64,000 nucleotides of DNA from Crossaster papposus (lineage: Eukaryota; Echinodermata; Asteroidea; Velatida; Solasteridae): the NCBI GenBank assembly GCA_037893245.1, contig JBAIAA010001140.1, forward strand, positions 124,001-188,000. The letters run 5' to 3'. Shown here one piece after another: positions 9,804-23,055 of this stretch. Every line of letters starts with the position of its first letter. Position 1 is the stretch's first letter. Below the pieces are notes generated by a model. It saw nothing but the letters and a program-made list of their open reading frames with translations, was not told the origin of the DNA and searched no databases. The position numbers and the translations under genes are program-made.

Positions 9804-12332
9804 ATATGTAAAGGGAAAGAAGTGTGCATAAGAAATATGTAAAGGGAAAGAAGTGTGCATAAGAAATATGTAAAGGGAAAGAAGTGTGCATAAGAAATAT
9901 GTAAAGGGAAAGAAGTGTGCATAAGAAATATGTAAAGGGAAAGAAGTGTGCATAAGAAATATGTAAAGGGAAAGAAGTGTGCATAAGAAATATGTAAAGG
10001 GAAAGAAGTGTGCATAAGAAATAATAAAGGGAAAGAAGTGTGCATAAGAAATATGTAAAGGGAAAGAAGTGTGCATAAGAAATATGTAAAGGGAAAGAAG
10101 TGTGCATAAGAAATATGTAAAGGTAAAAAAGTGTGCATAAGAAATATGTAAAGGGAAAGAAGTGTGCATAAAAAATATGTAAAGGGAAAGAAGTGTGCAT
10201 AAGAAATATGTAAAGGGAAAGAAGTGTGCATAAGAAATATGTAAAGGGAAAGAAGTGTGCATAAGAAATAAACACATGATGTGGGAACAAGCCCTCGAGT
10301 TAAATATGTAAAGGGAAAGAAGTGTGCATAAGAAATATGTAAAGGGAAAGAAGTGTGCATAATAAATATGTAAAGGGAAAGAAGTGTGCATAAGAAATAT
10401 GTAAAGGGAAAGAAGTGTGCATAAGAAATATGTAAAGGGAAAGAAGTGTGCATAAGAAATATGTAAAGAGAAAGAAGTGTGCATAAGAAATATGTAAAGG
10501 GAAAGAAGTGTGCATAAGAAATATGTAAAGGGAAAGAAGTGTGCATAAGAAATATGTAAAGGGAAAGAAGTGTGCATAAGAAATAAACACATGATGTGGG
10601 AACAAGCCCTCGAGTTAAATATGTAAAGGGAAAGAAGTGTGCATAAGAAATATGTAAAGGGAAAGAAGTGTGCATAAGAAATATGTAAAGGGAAAGAAGT
10701 GTGCATAAGAAATATGTAAAGGGAAAGAAGTGTGCATAAGAAATATGTAAAGGGAAAGAAGTGTGCATAAGAAATATGTTAAGGGAAAGAAGTGTGCATA
10801 AGAAATATGTAAAGGGAAAGAAGTGTGCATAAGAAATATGTAAAGGGAAAGAAGTGTGCATAAGAAATATGTAAAGGGAAAGAAGTGTGCATAAGAAATA
10901 TGTAAAGAGAAAGAAGTGTGCATAAGAAATAATAAAGGGAAAGAAGTGTGCATAAGAAATATGTAAAGGGAAAGAAGTGTGCATAAGAAATATGTAAAGG
11001 GAAAGAAGTGTGCATAAGAAATATGTAAAGGGAAAGAAGTGTGCATAAGAAATATGTAAAGGGAAAGAAGTGTGCATAAGAAATATGTAAAGGGAAAGAA
11101 GTGTGCATAAGAAATATGTAAAGGGAAAGAAGTGTGCATAAGAAATATGTAAAGGGAAAGAAGTGTGCATAAGAAATATGTAAAGGGAAAGAAGTGTGCA
11201 TAAGAAATATGTAAAGGGAAAGAAGTGTGCATAAAAAATATGTAAAGAGAAAGAAGTGTGCATAAGAAATATGTAAAGGGAAAGAAGTGTGCATAAGAAA
11301 TATGTAAAGGGAAAGAAGTGTGCATAAGAAATATGTAAAGGGACAGAAGTGTGCATAAGAAATATGTAAAGGGAAAGAAGTGTGCATAAGAAATATGTAA
11401 AGGGAAAGAAGTGTGCATAAGAAATATGTAAAGGGAAAGAAGTGTGCATAAGAAATATGTAAAGGGAAAGAAGTGTGCATAAGAAATATGTAAAGGGAAA
11501 GAAGTGTGCATAAGAAATATGTAAAGGGAAAGAAGTGTGCATAAGAAATATGTAAAGGGAAAGAAGTGTGCATAAGAAATAAACACATGATGTGGGAACA
11601 AGCCCTCGAGTTAAATATGTAAAGGGAAAGAAGTGTGCATAAGAAATATGTAAAGGGAAAGAAGTGTGCATAAGAAATATGTAAAGGGAAAGAAGTGTGC
11701 ATAAGAAATATGTAAAGGGAAAGAAGTGTGCATAAGAAATATGTAAAGGGAAAGAAGTGTGCATAAGAAATATGTAAAGGGAAAGAAGTGTGCATAAGAA
11801 ATATGTAAAGGGAAAGAAGTGTGCATAAGAAATATGTAAAGGGAAAGAAGTGTGCATAAGAAATAAACACATGATGTGGGAACAAGCCCTCGAGTTAAAT
11901 ATGTAAAGGGAAAGAAGTGTGCATAAGAAATATGTAAAGGGAAAGAAGTGTGCATAAGAAATATGTAAAGGGAAAGAAGTGTGCATAAGAAATATGTAAA
12001 GGGAAAGAAGTGTGCATAATAAATATGTAAAGGGAAAGAAGTGTGCATAAGAAATATGTAAAGGGAAAGAAGTGTGCATAAGAAATATGTAAAGGGAAAG
12101 AAGTGTGCATAAGAAATATGTAAAGGGAAAGAAGTGTGCATAAGAAATATGTAAAGGGAAAGAAGTGTGCATAAGAAATATGTAAAGGGAAAGAACTGTG
12201 CATAATAAATATGTAAAGGGAAAGAAGTGTGCATAAGAAATATGTAAAGGGAAAGAAGTGTGCATAAGAAATATGTAAAGGGAAAGAAGTGTGCATAAGA
12301 AATATGTAAAGGGAAAGAAGTGTGCATAAGAA

Positions 12333-14871
12333 ATAAACACATGATGTGGGAACAAGCCCTCGAGTTAAATATGTAAAGGGAAAGAAGTGTGCATAAGAAA
12401 TATGTAAAGGGAAAGAAGTGTGCATAATAAATATGTAAAGGGAAAGAAGTGTGCATAAGAAATATGTAAAGGGAAAGAAGTGTGCATAAGAAATATGTAA
12501 AGGGAAAGAAGTGTGCATAAGAAATATGTAAAGGGAAAGAAGTGTGCATAAGAAATATGTAAAGGGAAAGAAGTGTGCATAAGAAATATGTAAAGGGAAA
12601 GAAGTGTGCATAAGAAATATGTAAAGGGAAAGAAGTGTGCATAAGAAATAAACACATGATGTGGGAACAAGCCCTCGAGTTAAATATGTAAAGGGAAAGA
12701 AGTGTGCATAAGAAATATGTAAAGGGAAAGAAGTGTGCATAAGAAATATGTAAAGGGAAAGAAGTGTGCATAAGAAATATGTAAAGGGAAAGAAGTGTGC
12801 ATAAGAAATATGTAAAGGGAAAGAAGTGTGCATAAGAAATATGTTAAGGGAAAGAAGTGTGCATAAGAAATATGTAAAGGGAAAGAAGTGTGCATAAGAA
12901 ATATGTAAAGGGAAAGAAGTGTGCATAAGAAATATGTAAAGGGAAAGAAGTGTGCATAAGAAATATGTAAAGAGAAAGAAGTGTGCATAAGAAATAATAA
13001 AGGGAAAGAAGTGTGCATAAGAAATATGTAAAGGGAAAGAAGTGTGCATAAGAAATATGTAAAGGGAAAGAAGTGTGCATAAGAAATATGTAAAGGGAAA
13101 GAAGTGTGCATAAGAAATATGTAAAGGGAAAGAAGTGTGCATAAGAAATATGTAAAGGGAAAGAAGTGTGCATAAGAAATATGTAAAGGGAAAGAAGTGT
13201 GCATAAGAAATATGTAAAGGGAAAGAAGTGTGCATAAGAAATATGTAAAGGGAAAGAAGTGTGCATAAGAAATATGTAAAGGGAAAGAAGTGTGCATAAG
13301 AAATATGTAAAGGGAAAGAAGTGTGCATAAGAAATATGTAAAGGGAAAAAAGTGTGCATAAGAAATATGTAAAGTGAAAGAAGTGTGCATAAAAAATATG
13401 TAAAGAGAAAGAAGTGTGCATAAGAAATATGTAAAGGGAAAGAAGTGTGCATAAGAAATATGTAAAGGGAAAGAAGTGTGCATAAGAAATATGTAAAGGG
13501 ACAGAAGTGTGCATAAGAAATATGTAAAGGGAAAGAAGTGTGCATAAGAAATATGTAAAGGGAAAGAAGTGTGCATAAGAAATATGTAAAGGGAAAGAAG
13601 TGTGCATAAGAAATATGTAAAGGGAAAGAAGTGTGCATAAGAAATATGTAAAGGGAAAGAAGTGTGCATAAGAAATATGTAAAGGGAAAGAAGTGTGCAT
13701 AAGAAATATGTAAAGGGAAAGAAGTGTGCATAAGAAATAAACACATGATGTGGGAACAAGCCCTCGAGTTAAATATGTAAAGGGAAAGAAGTGTGCATAA
13801 GAAATATGTAAAGGGAAAGAAGTGTGCATAAGAAATATGTAAAGGGAAAGAAGTGTGCATAAGAAATATGTAAAGGGAAAGAAGTGTCCATAAGAAATAT
13901 GTAAAGGGAAAGAAGTGTGCATAAGAAATATGTAAAGGGAAAGAAGTGTGCATAAGAAATATGTAAAGGGAAAGAAGTGTGCATAAGAAATATGTAAAGG
14001 GAAAGAAGTGTGCATAAGAAATAAACACATGATGTGGGAACAAGCCCTCGAGTTAAATATGTAAAGGGAAAGAAGTGTGCATAAGAAATATGTAAAGGGA
14101 AAGAAGTGTGCATAAGAAATATGTAAAGGGAAAGAAGTGTGCATAAGAAATATGTAAAGGGAAAGAAGTGTGCATAAGAAATATGTAAAGGGAAAGAAGT
14201 GTGCATAAGAAATATGTAAAGGGAAAGAAGTGTGCATAAGAAATATGTAAAGGGAAAGAAGTGTGCATAAGAAATATGTAAAGGGAAAGAAGTGTGCATA
14301 AGAAATATGTAAAGGGAAAGAAGTGTGCATAAGAAATATGTAAAGGGAAAGAAGTGTGCATAAGAAATAATAAAGGGAAAGAAGTGTGCATAAGAAATAT
14401 GTAAAGGGAAAGAAGTGTGCATAAGAAATATGTAAAGGGAAAGAAGTGTGCATAAGAAATATGTAAAGGGAAAGAAGTGTGCATAAGAAATATGTAAAGG
14501 GAAAGAAGTGTGCATAAGAAATATGTAAAGGGAAAGAAGTGTGCATAAGAAATATGTAAAGGGAAAGAAGTGTGCATAAGAAATAAACACATGATGTGGG
14601 AACAAGCCCTCGAGTTAAATATGTAAAGGGAAAGAAGTGTGCATAAGAAATATGTAAAGGGAAAGAAGTGTGCATAAGAAATATGTAAAGGGAAAGAAGT
14701 GTGCATAAGAAATATGTAAAGTGAAAGAAGTGTGCATAAGAAATATGTAAAGGGAAAGAAGTGTGCATAAGAAATATGTAAAGGGAAAGAAGTGTGCATA
14801 AGAAATATGTAAAGGGAAAGAAGTGTGCATAAGAAATAAACACATGATGTGGGAACAAGCCCTCGAGTTAA
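12333..14871 (+). repeat. Duplicated block, second copy (offset 11,408-11,439 bp)
   Basis: Counterpart of 925-3432, with the same B spacing series and marker order. A shorter relative with spacings 315, 1089, 284 is at 7684-9407. Confidence 0.85.
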
Positions 14872-17276
14872 ATATGTAAAGGGAAAGAAGTGTGCATAAG
14901 AAATATGTAAAGGGAAAGAAGTGTGCATAAGAAATATGTAAAGGGAAAGAAGTGTGCATAAGAAATATGTAAAGGGAAAGAAGTGTGCATAAGAAATATG
15001 TAAAGGGAAAGAAGTGTGCATAAGAAATATGTAAAGGGAAAGAAGTGTGCATAAGAAATATGTAAAGGGAAAGAAGTGTGCATAAGAAATATGTAAAGGG
15101 AAAGAAGTGTGCATAAGAAATATGTAAAGGGAAAGAAGTGTGCATAAGAAATATGTAAAGGGAAAGAAGTGTGCATAAGAAATGTGTAAAGGGAAAGAAG
15201 TGTGCATAAGAAATATGTAAAGGGAAAGAAGTGTGCATAAGAAATATGTAAAGGGAAAGAAGTGTGCATAAGAAATAATAAAGGGAAAGAAGTGTGCATA
15301 AGAAATATGTAAAGGGAAAGAAGTGTGCATAAGAAATATGTAAAGGGAAAGAAGTGTGCATAAGAAATATGTAAAGGGAAAGAAGTGTGCATAAGAAATA
15401 TGTAAAGGGAAAGAAGTGTGCATAAGAAATATGTAAAGGGAAAGAAGTGTGCATAAGAAATATGTAAAGGGAAAGAAGTGTGCATAAGAAATATGTAAAG
15501 GGAAAGAAGTGTGCATAAGAAATATGTAAAGGGAAAGAAGTGTGCATAAGAAATATGTAAAGGGAAAGAAGTGTGCATAAGAAATAAACACATGATGTGG
15601 GAACAAGCCCTCGAGTTAAATATGTAAAGGGAAAGAAGTGTGCATAAGAAATATGTAAAGGGAAAGAAGTGTGCATAAGAAATATGTAAAGGGAAAGAAG
15701 TGTGCATAAGAAATATGTAAAGGGAAAGAAGTGTGCATAAGAAATATGTAAAGGGAAAGAAGTGTGCATAAGAAATATGTAAAGGGAAAGAAGTGTGCAT
15801 AAGAAATATGTAAAGGGAAAGAAGTGTGCATAAGAAATATGTAAAGGGAAAGAAGTGTGCATAAGAAATAAACACATGATGTGGGAACAAGCCCTCGAGT
15901 TAAATATGTAAAGGGAAAGAAGTGTGCATAAGAAATATGTAAAGGGAAAGAAGTGTGCATAAAAAATATGTAAAGGGAAAGAAGTGTGCATAAGAAATAT
16001 GTAAAGGGAAAGAAGTGTGCATAAGAAATATGTAAAGGGAAAGAAGTGTGCATAAGAAATATGTAAAGGGAAAGAAGTGTGCATAAGAAATATGTAAAGG
16101 GAAAGAAGTGTGCATAAGAAATATGTAAAGGGAAAGAAGTGTGCATAAGAAATATGTAAAGGGAAATAAGTGTGCATAAGAAATATGTAAAGGGAAAGAA
16201 GTGTGCATAAGAAATAATAAAGGGAAAGAAGTGTGCATAAGAAATATGTAAAGGGAAAGAAGTGTGCATAAGAAATATGTAAAGGGAAAGAAGTGTGCAT
16301 AAGAAATATGTAAAGGGAAAGAAGTGTGCATAAGAAATATGTAAAGGGAAAGAAGTGTGCATAAGAAATATGTAAAGGGAAAGAAGTGTGCATAAGAAAT
16401 ATGTAAAGGGAAAGAAGTGTGCATAAGAAATATGTAAAGGGAAAGAAGTGTGCATAAGAAATATGTAAAGGGAAAAAAGTGTGCATAAGAAATATGTAAA
16501 GGGAAAGAAGTGTGCATAAAAAATATGTAAAGGGAAAGAAGTGTGCATAAGAAATATGTAAAGGGAAAGAAGTGTGCATAAGAAATATGTAAAGGGAAAG
16601 AAGTGTGCATAAGAAATAAACACATGATGTGGGAACAAGCCCTCGAGTTAAATATGTAAAGGGAAAGAAGTGTGCATAAGAAATATGTAAAGGGAAAGAA
16701 GTGTGCATAATAAATATGTAAAGGGAAAGAAGTGTGCATAAGAAATATGTAAAGGGAAAGAAGTGTGCATAAGAAATATGTAAAGGGAAAGAAGTGTGCA
16801 TAAGAAATATGTAAAGGGAAAGAAGTGTGCATAAGAAATATGTAAAGGGAAAGAAGTGTGCATAAGAAATATGTAAAGGGAAAGAAGTGTGCGTAAGAAA
16901 TATGTAAAGGGAAAGAAGTGTGCATAAGAAATAAACACATGATGTGGGAACAAGCCCTCGAGTTAAATATGTAAAGGGAAAGAAGTGTGCATAAGAAATA
17001 TGTAAAGGGAAAGAAGTGTGCATAAGAAATATGTAAAGGGAAAGAAGTGTGCATAAGAAATATGTAAAGGGAAAGAAGTGTGCATAAGAAATATGTAAAG
17101 GGAAAGAAGTGTGCATAAGAAATATGTAAAGGGAAAGAAGTGTGCATAAGAAATATGTAAAGGGAAAGAAGTGTGCATAAGAAATATGTAAAGGGAAAGA
17201 AGTGTGCATAAGAAATATGTAAAGGGAAAGAAGTGTGCATAAGAAATATGTAAAGAGAAAGAAGTGTGCATAAGAA

Positions 17277-17931
17277 ATAGTAAAGGGAAAGAAGTGTGCA
17301 TAAGAAATATGTAAAGGGAAAGAAGTGTGCATAAGAAATATGTAAAGGGAAAGAAGTGTGCATAAGAAATATGTAAAGGGAAAGAAGTGTGCATAAGAAA
17401 TATGTAAAGGGAAAGAAGTGTGCATAAGAAATATGTAAAGGGAAAGAAGTGTGCATAAGAAATATGTAAAGGGAAAGAAGTGTGCATAAGAAATATGTAA
17501 AGGGAAAGAAGTGTGCATAAGAAATATGTAAAGGGAAAGAAGTGTGCATAAGAAATATGTAAAGGGAAAAAAGTGTGCATAAGAAATATGTAAAGGGAAA
17601 GAAGTGTGCATAAAAAATATGTAAAGAGAAAGAAGTGTGCATAAGAAATATGTAAAGGGAAAGAAGTGTGCATAAGAAATATGTAAAGGGAAAGAAGTGT
17701 GCATAAGAAATATGTAAAGGGACAGAAGTGTGCATAAGAAATATGTAAAGGGAAAGAAGTGTGCATAAGAAATATGTAAAGGGAAAGAAGTGTGCATAAG
17801 AAATATGTAAAGGGAAAGAAGTGTGCATAAGAAATATGTAAAGGGAAAGAAGTGTGCATAAGAAATATGTAAAGGGAAAGAAGTGTGCATAAGAAATAAA
17901 CACATGATGTCGGGACAAGCCCTCGATTTAA
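17277..17931 (+). repeat. Zone I module, subtype ending in B2 CTCGATTTAA (copy 1 of 2)
   Basis: Short A (ATAGTAAAGGG form), CATAAAAAA (C at 17609), AAAGAGAAAG and GGGACAG recur as in the other subtype, but TATGTTAAGG is absent. The module ends 287 bp after the marker in a CTCGATTTAA B2 (17896) that opens a five-B2 cassette. The second copy is 22375-23091 (marker at 22769, offset 5,160 bp). Confidence 0.83.
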
Positions 17932-18754
17932 ATATGTAAAGGGAAAGAAGTGTGCATAAGAAATATGTAAAGGGAAAGAAGTGTGCATAAGAAATATGTA
18001 AAGGGAAAGAAGTGTGCATAAGAAATATGTAAAGGGAAAGAAGTGTGCATAAGAAATATGTAAAGGGAAATAAGTGTGCATAAGAAATATGTAAAGGGAA
18101 AGAAGTGTGCATAAGAAATATGTAAAGGGAAAGAAGTGTGCATAAGAAATATGTAAAGGGAAAGAAGTATGCATAAGAAATAAACACATGATGTCGGGAC
18201 AAGCCCTCGAGATAAATATGTAAAGGAAAGAAGTGTGCATAAGAAATAATAAAGGGAAAGAAGTGTGCATAAGAAATATGTAAAGGGAAAGAAGTGTGCA
18301 TAAGAAATATGTAAAGGGAAAGAAGTGTGCATAAGAAATATGTAAAGGGAAAGAAGTGTGCATAAGAAATACACACATGATGTCGGGACAAGCCCTCGAG
18401 TTAAATATGTAAAGGGAAAGAAGTGTGCATAAGAAATATGTAAAGGGAAAGAAGTGTGCATAAGAAATATGTAAAGGGAAAGAAGTGTGCATAAGAAATA
18501 TGTAAAGGGAAAGAAGTATGCATAAGAAATAAACACATGATGTCGGGACAAGCCCTCGAGTTAAATATGTAAAGGGAAAGAAGTGTGCATAAGAAATAAT
18601 AAAGGGAAAGAAGTGTGCATAAGAAATATGTAAAGGGAAAGAAGTGTGCATAAGAAATATGTAAAGGGAAAGAAGTGTGCATAAGAAATATGTAAAGGGA
18701 AAGAAGTGTGCATAAGAAATAAACACATGATGTCGGGACAAGCCCTCGAGTTAA
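17896..18754 (+). repeat. Five-B2 cassette, copy 2
   Basis: Spacings are identical to 5740-6598 (offset 12,156 bp), with the same 1-bp deletion and the same CGAGATAA, ATACACAC and GGAAATAAG variants. It is the closest relative of copy 1. Downstream it has lost one A unit: the CATACAAAA marker is at offset 12,125. Confidence 0.92.
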
Positions 18755-20185
18755 ATATGTAAAGGGAAAGAAGTGTGCATAAGAAATATGTAAAGGGAAA
18801 GAAGTGTGCATAAGAAATATGTAAAGGGAAAGAAGTGTGCATAAGAAATATGTAAAGGGAAAGAAGTGTGCATAAGAAATATGTAAAGGGAAAGAAGTGT
18901 GCATACAAAATATGTAAAGGGAAAGAAGTGTGCATAAGAAATATGTAAAGGGAAAGAAGTGTGCATAAGAAATATGTAAAGGGAAAGAAGTGTGCATAAG
19001 AAATATGTAAAGGGACAGAAGTGTGCATAAGAAATATGTAAAGGGAAATAAGTGTGCATAAGAAATATGTAAAGGGAAAGAAGTGTGCATAAGAAATATG
19101 TAAAGGGAAAGAAGTGTGCATAAGAAATATGTAAAGGGAAAGAAGTGTGCATAAGAAATATGTAAAGGGAAAGAAGTGTGCATAAGAAATATGTAAAGGG
19201 AAAGAAGTGTGCATAAGAAATATGTAAAGGGAAAAAAGTGTGCATAAGAAATATGTAAAGGGAAAGAAGTGTGCATAAGAAATATGTAAAGAGAAAGAAG
19301 TGTGCATAAGAAATATGTAAAGGGAAAGAAGTGTGCATAAGAAATATGTAAAGGGAAAGAAGTGTGCATAAGAAATATGTAAAGGGAAAGAAGTGTGCAT
19401 AAGAAATATGTAAAGGGAAAGAAGTGTGCATAAGAAATATGTAAAGGGAAAGAAGTGTGCATAAGAAATATGTAAAGGGAAAGAAGTGTGCATAAGAAAT
19501 ATGTAAAGGGAAAGAAGTGTGCATAAGAAATATGTAAAGGGAAAGAAGTGTGCATAAGAAATATGTAAAGGGAAAGAAGTGTGCATAAGAAATATGTAAA
19601 GGGAAAGAAGTGTGCATAAGAAATATGTAAAGGGAAAGAAGTGTGCATAAGAAATAAACACATGATGTGGGAACAAGCCCTCGAGTTAAATATGTAAAGG
19701 GAAAGAAGTGTGCATAAGAAATATGTAAAGGGAAAGAAGTGTGCATAAGAAATATGTAAAGGGAAAGAAGTGTGCATAAGAAATATGTAAAGGGAAAGAA
19801 GTGTGCATAAGAAATATGTAAAGGGAAAGAAGTGTGCATAAGAAATATGTAAAGGGAAAGAAGTGTGCATAAGAAATATGTAAAGGGAAATAAGTGTGCA
19901 TAAGAAATATGTAAAGGGAAAGAAGTGTGCATAAGAAATATGTAAAGGAAAAGAAGTGTGCATAAGAAATATGTAAAGGGAAAGAAGTGTGCATAAGAAA
20001 TATGTAAAGGGAAAGAAGTGTGCATAAGAAATATGTAAAGGGAAAGAAGTGTGCATAAGAAATATGTAAAGGGAAAGAAGTGTGCATAAGAAATATGTAA
20101 AGGGAAAGAAGTGTGCATAAGAAATATGTAAAGGGAAAGAAGTGTGCATAAGAAATATGTAAAGGGAAAGAAGTGTGCATAAGAA

Positions 20186-21940
20186 ATAAACACATGATGT
20201 GGGAACAAGCCCTCGAGTTAAATATGTAAAGGGAAAGAAGTGTGCATAAGAAATATGTAAAGGGAAAGAAGTGTGCATAAGAAATATGTAAAGGGAAAGA
20301 AGTGTGCATAAGAAATAAACACATGATGTGGGAACAAGCCCTCGAGTTAAATATGTAAAGGGAAAGAAGTGTGCATAAGAAATATGTAAAGGGAAAGAAG
20401 TTTGCATAAGAAATATGTAAAGGGAAAGAAGTGTGCATAAGAAATATGTAAAGGGAAAGAAGTGTGCATAAGAAATATGTAAAGGGAAAGAAGTGTGCAT
20501 AAGAAATATGTAAAGGGAAAGAAGTGTGCATAAGAAATATGTAAAGGGAAAAAAGTGTGCATAAGAAATATGTAAAGGGAAAGAAGTGTGCATAATAAAT
20601 ATGTAAAGGGAAAGAAGTGTGCATAAGAAATATGTAAAGGGAAAGAAGTGTGCATAAGAAATATGTAAAGGGAAAGAAGTGTGCATAAGAAATATGTAAA
20701 GGGAAAGAAGTGTGCATAAGAAATATGTAAAGGGAAAGAAGTGTGCATAAGAAATATGTAAAGGGAAAGAAGTGTGCATAAGAAATATGTAAAGGGAAAT
20801 AAGTGTGCATAAGAAATATGTAAAGGGAAAGAAGTGTGCATAAGAAATATGTAAAGGGAAAGAAGTGTGCATAAGAAATATGTAAAGGGAAAGAAGTGTG
20901 CATAAGAAATATGTAAAGGGAAAGAAGTGTGCATAAGAAATATGTAAAGGGAAAGAAGTGTGCATAAGAAATATGTAAAGGGAAAGAAGTGTGCATAAGA
21001 AATATGTAAAGGGAAAGAAGTGTGCATAAGAAATATGTAAAGGGAAAGAAGTGTGCATAAGAAATATGTAAAGGGAAAGAAGTGTGCATAAGAAATATGT
21101 AAAGGGAAAGAAGTGTGCATAAGAAATATGTAAAGGGAAAGAAGTGTGCATAAGAAATATGTAAAGGGAAAGAAGTGTGCATAAGAAATATGTAAAGGGA
21201 AAGAAGTGTGCATAAGAAATATGTAAAGGGAAAGAAGTGTGCATAAGAAATATGTAAAAGGAAAGAAGTGTGCATAAGAAATATGTAAAGGGAAAGAAGT
21301 GTGCATAAGAAATATGTAAAGGGAAAGAAGTGTGCATAAGAAATATGTAAAGGGAAAGAAGTGTGCATAAGAAATATGTAAAGGGAAGGAAGTGTGCATA
21401 AGAAATATGTAAAGGGAAAGAAGTGTGCATAAGAAATATGTAAAGGGAAAGAAGTGTGCATAAGAAATATGTAAAGGGAAAGAAGTGTGCATAAGAAATA
21501 TGTAAAGGGAAAGAAGTGTGCATAAGAAATATGTAAAGGGAAAGAAGTGTGCATAAGAAATATGTAAAGGGAAAGAAGTTTGCATAAGAAATATGTAAAG
21601 GGAAAGAAGTGTGCATAAGAAATATGTAAAGGGAAAGAAGTGTGCATAAGAAATATGTAAAGGGAAAGAAGTGTGCATAAGAAATATGTAAAGGGAAAGA
21701 AGTGTGCATAAGAAATAAACACATGATGTCGGGACAAGCCCTCGAGTTAAATATGTAAAGGGAAAGAAGTGTGCATAAGAAATAATAAAGGGAAAGAAGT
21801 GTGCATAAGAAATATGTAAAGGGAAAGAAGTGTGCATAAGAAATATGTAAAGGGAAAGAAGTGTGCATAAGAAATATGTAAAGGGAAAGAAGTGTGCATA
21901 AGAAATAAACACATGATGTCGGGACAAGCCCTCGATTTAA
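20186..21940 (+). repeat. Duplicated block, first copy (offset 8,042-8,104 bp)
   Basis: B spacings 129, 1400, 190 match 129, 1338, 190 at 28290-29982, a difference of exactly two A units. Shared rare markers include AAGTTTGCATAAG (twice per copy) and GGGAAGGAAGTG (near 21,388 and 29,430). The last two elements are B2, the final one CTCGATTTAA. Confidence 0.85.
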
Positions 21941-23055
21941 ATATGTAAAGGGAAAGAAGTGTGCATAAGAAATATGTAAAGGGAAAGAAGTGTGCATAAG
22001 AAATATGTAAAGGGAAAGAAGTGTGCATAAGAAATATGTAAAGGGAAAGAAGTGTGCATAATAAATATGTAAAGGGAAAGAAGTGTGCATAAGAAATATG
22101 TAAAGGGAAAGAAGTGTGCATAAGAAATATGTAAAGGGAAAGAAGTGTGCATAAGAAATATGTAAAGGGAAAGAAGTGTGCATAAGAAATATGTAAAGGG
22201 AAAGAAGTGTGCATAAGAAATATGTAAAGGGAAAGAAGTGTGCTTAAGAAATATGTAAAGGGAAAGAAGTGTGCATAAGAAATATGTAAAGGGAAAGAAG
22301 TGTGCATAAGAAATATGTAAAGGGAAAGAAGTGTGCATAAGAAATATGTAAAGAGAAAGAAGTGTGCATAAGAAATAATAAAGGGAAAGAAGTGTGCATA
22401 AGAAATATGTAAAGGGAAAGAAGTGTGCATAAGAAATATGTAAAGGGAAAGAAGTGTGCATAAGAAATATGTAAAGGGAAAGAAGTGTGCATAAGAAATA
22501 TGTAAAGGGAAAGAAGTGTGCATAAGAAATATGTAAAGGGAAAGAAGTGTGCATAAGAAATATGTAAAGGGAAAGAAGTGTGCATAAGAAATATGTAAAG
22601 GGAAAGAAGTGTGCATAAGAAATATGTAAAGGGAAAGAAGTGTGCATAAGAAATATGTAAAGGGAAAGAAGTGTGCATAAGAAATATGTAAAGGGAAAGA
22701 AGTGTGCATAAGAAATATGTAAAGGGAAAAAAGTGTGCATAAGAAATATGTAAAGGGAAAGAAGTGTGCATAAAAAATATGTAAAGAGAAAGAAGTGTGC
22801 ATAAGAAATATGTAAAGGGAAAAAGGTGTGCATAAGAAATATGTAAAGGGAAAGAAGTGTGCATAAGAAATATGTAAAGGGACAGAAGTGTGCATAAGAA
22901 ATATGTAAAGGGAAAGAAGTGTGCATAAGAAATATGTAAAGGGAAAGAAGTGTGCATAAGAAATATGTAAAGGGAAAGAAGTGTGCATAAGAAATATGTA
23001 AAGGGAAAGAAGTGTGCATAAGAAATATGTAAAGGGAAAGAAGTGTGCATAAGAA

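Larger units (their letters stand above)
9372..10618 (+). repeat. Segmental duplication, second copy (offset 9,343 bp)
   Basis: Counterpart of 29-1275, with an identical B spacing series and the same diagnostic variants. Private changes include the ACATCATG B at 9701 and an AAAGAGAAAG unit near 10,466. Confidence 0.88.
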
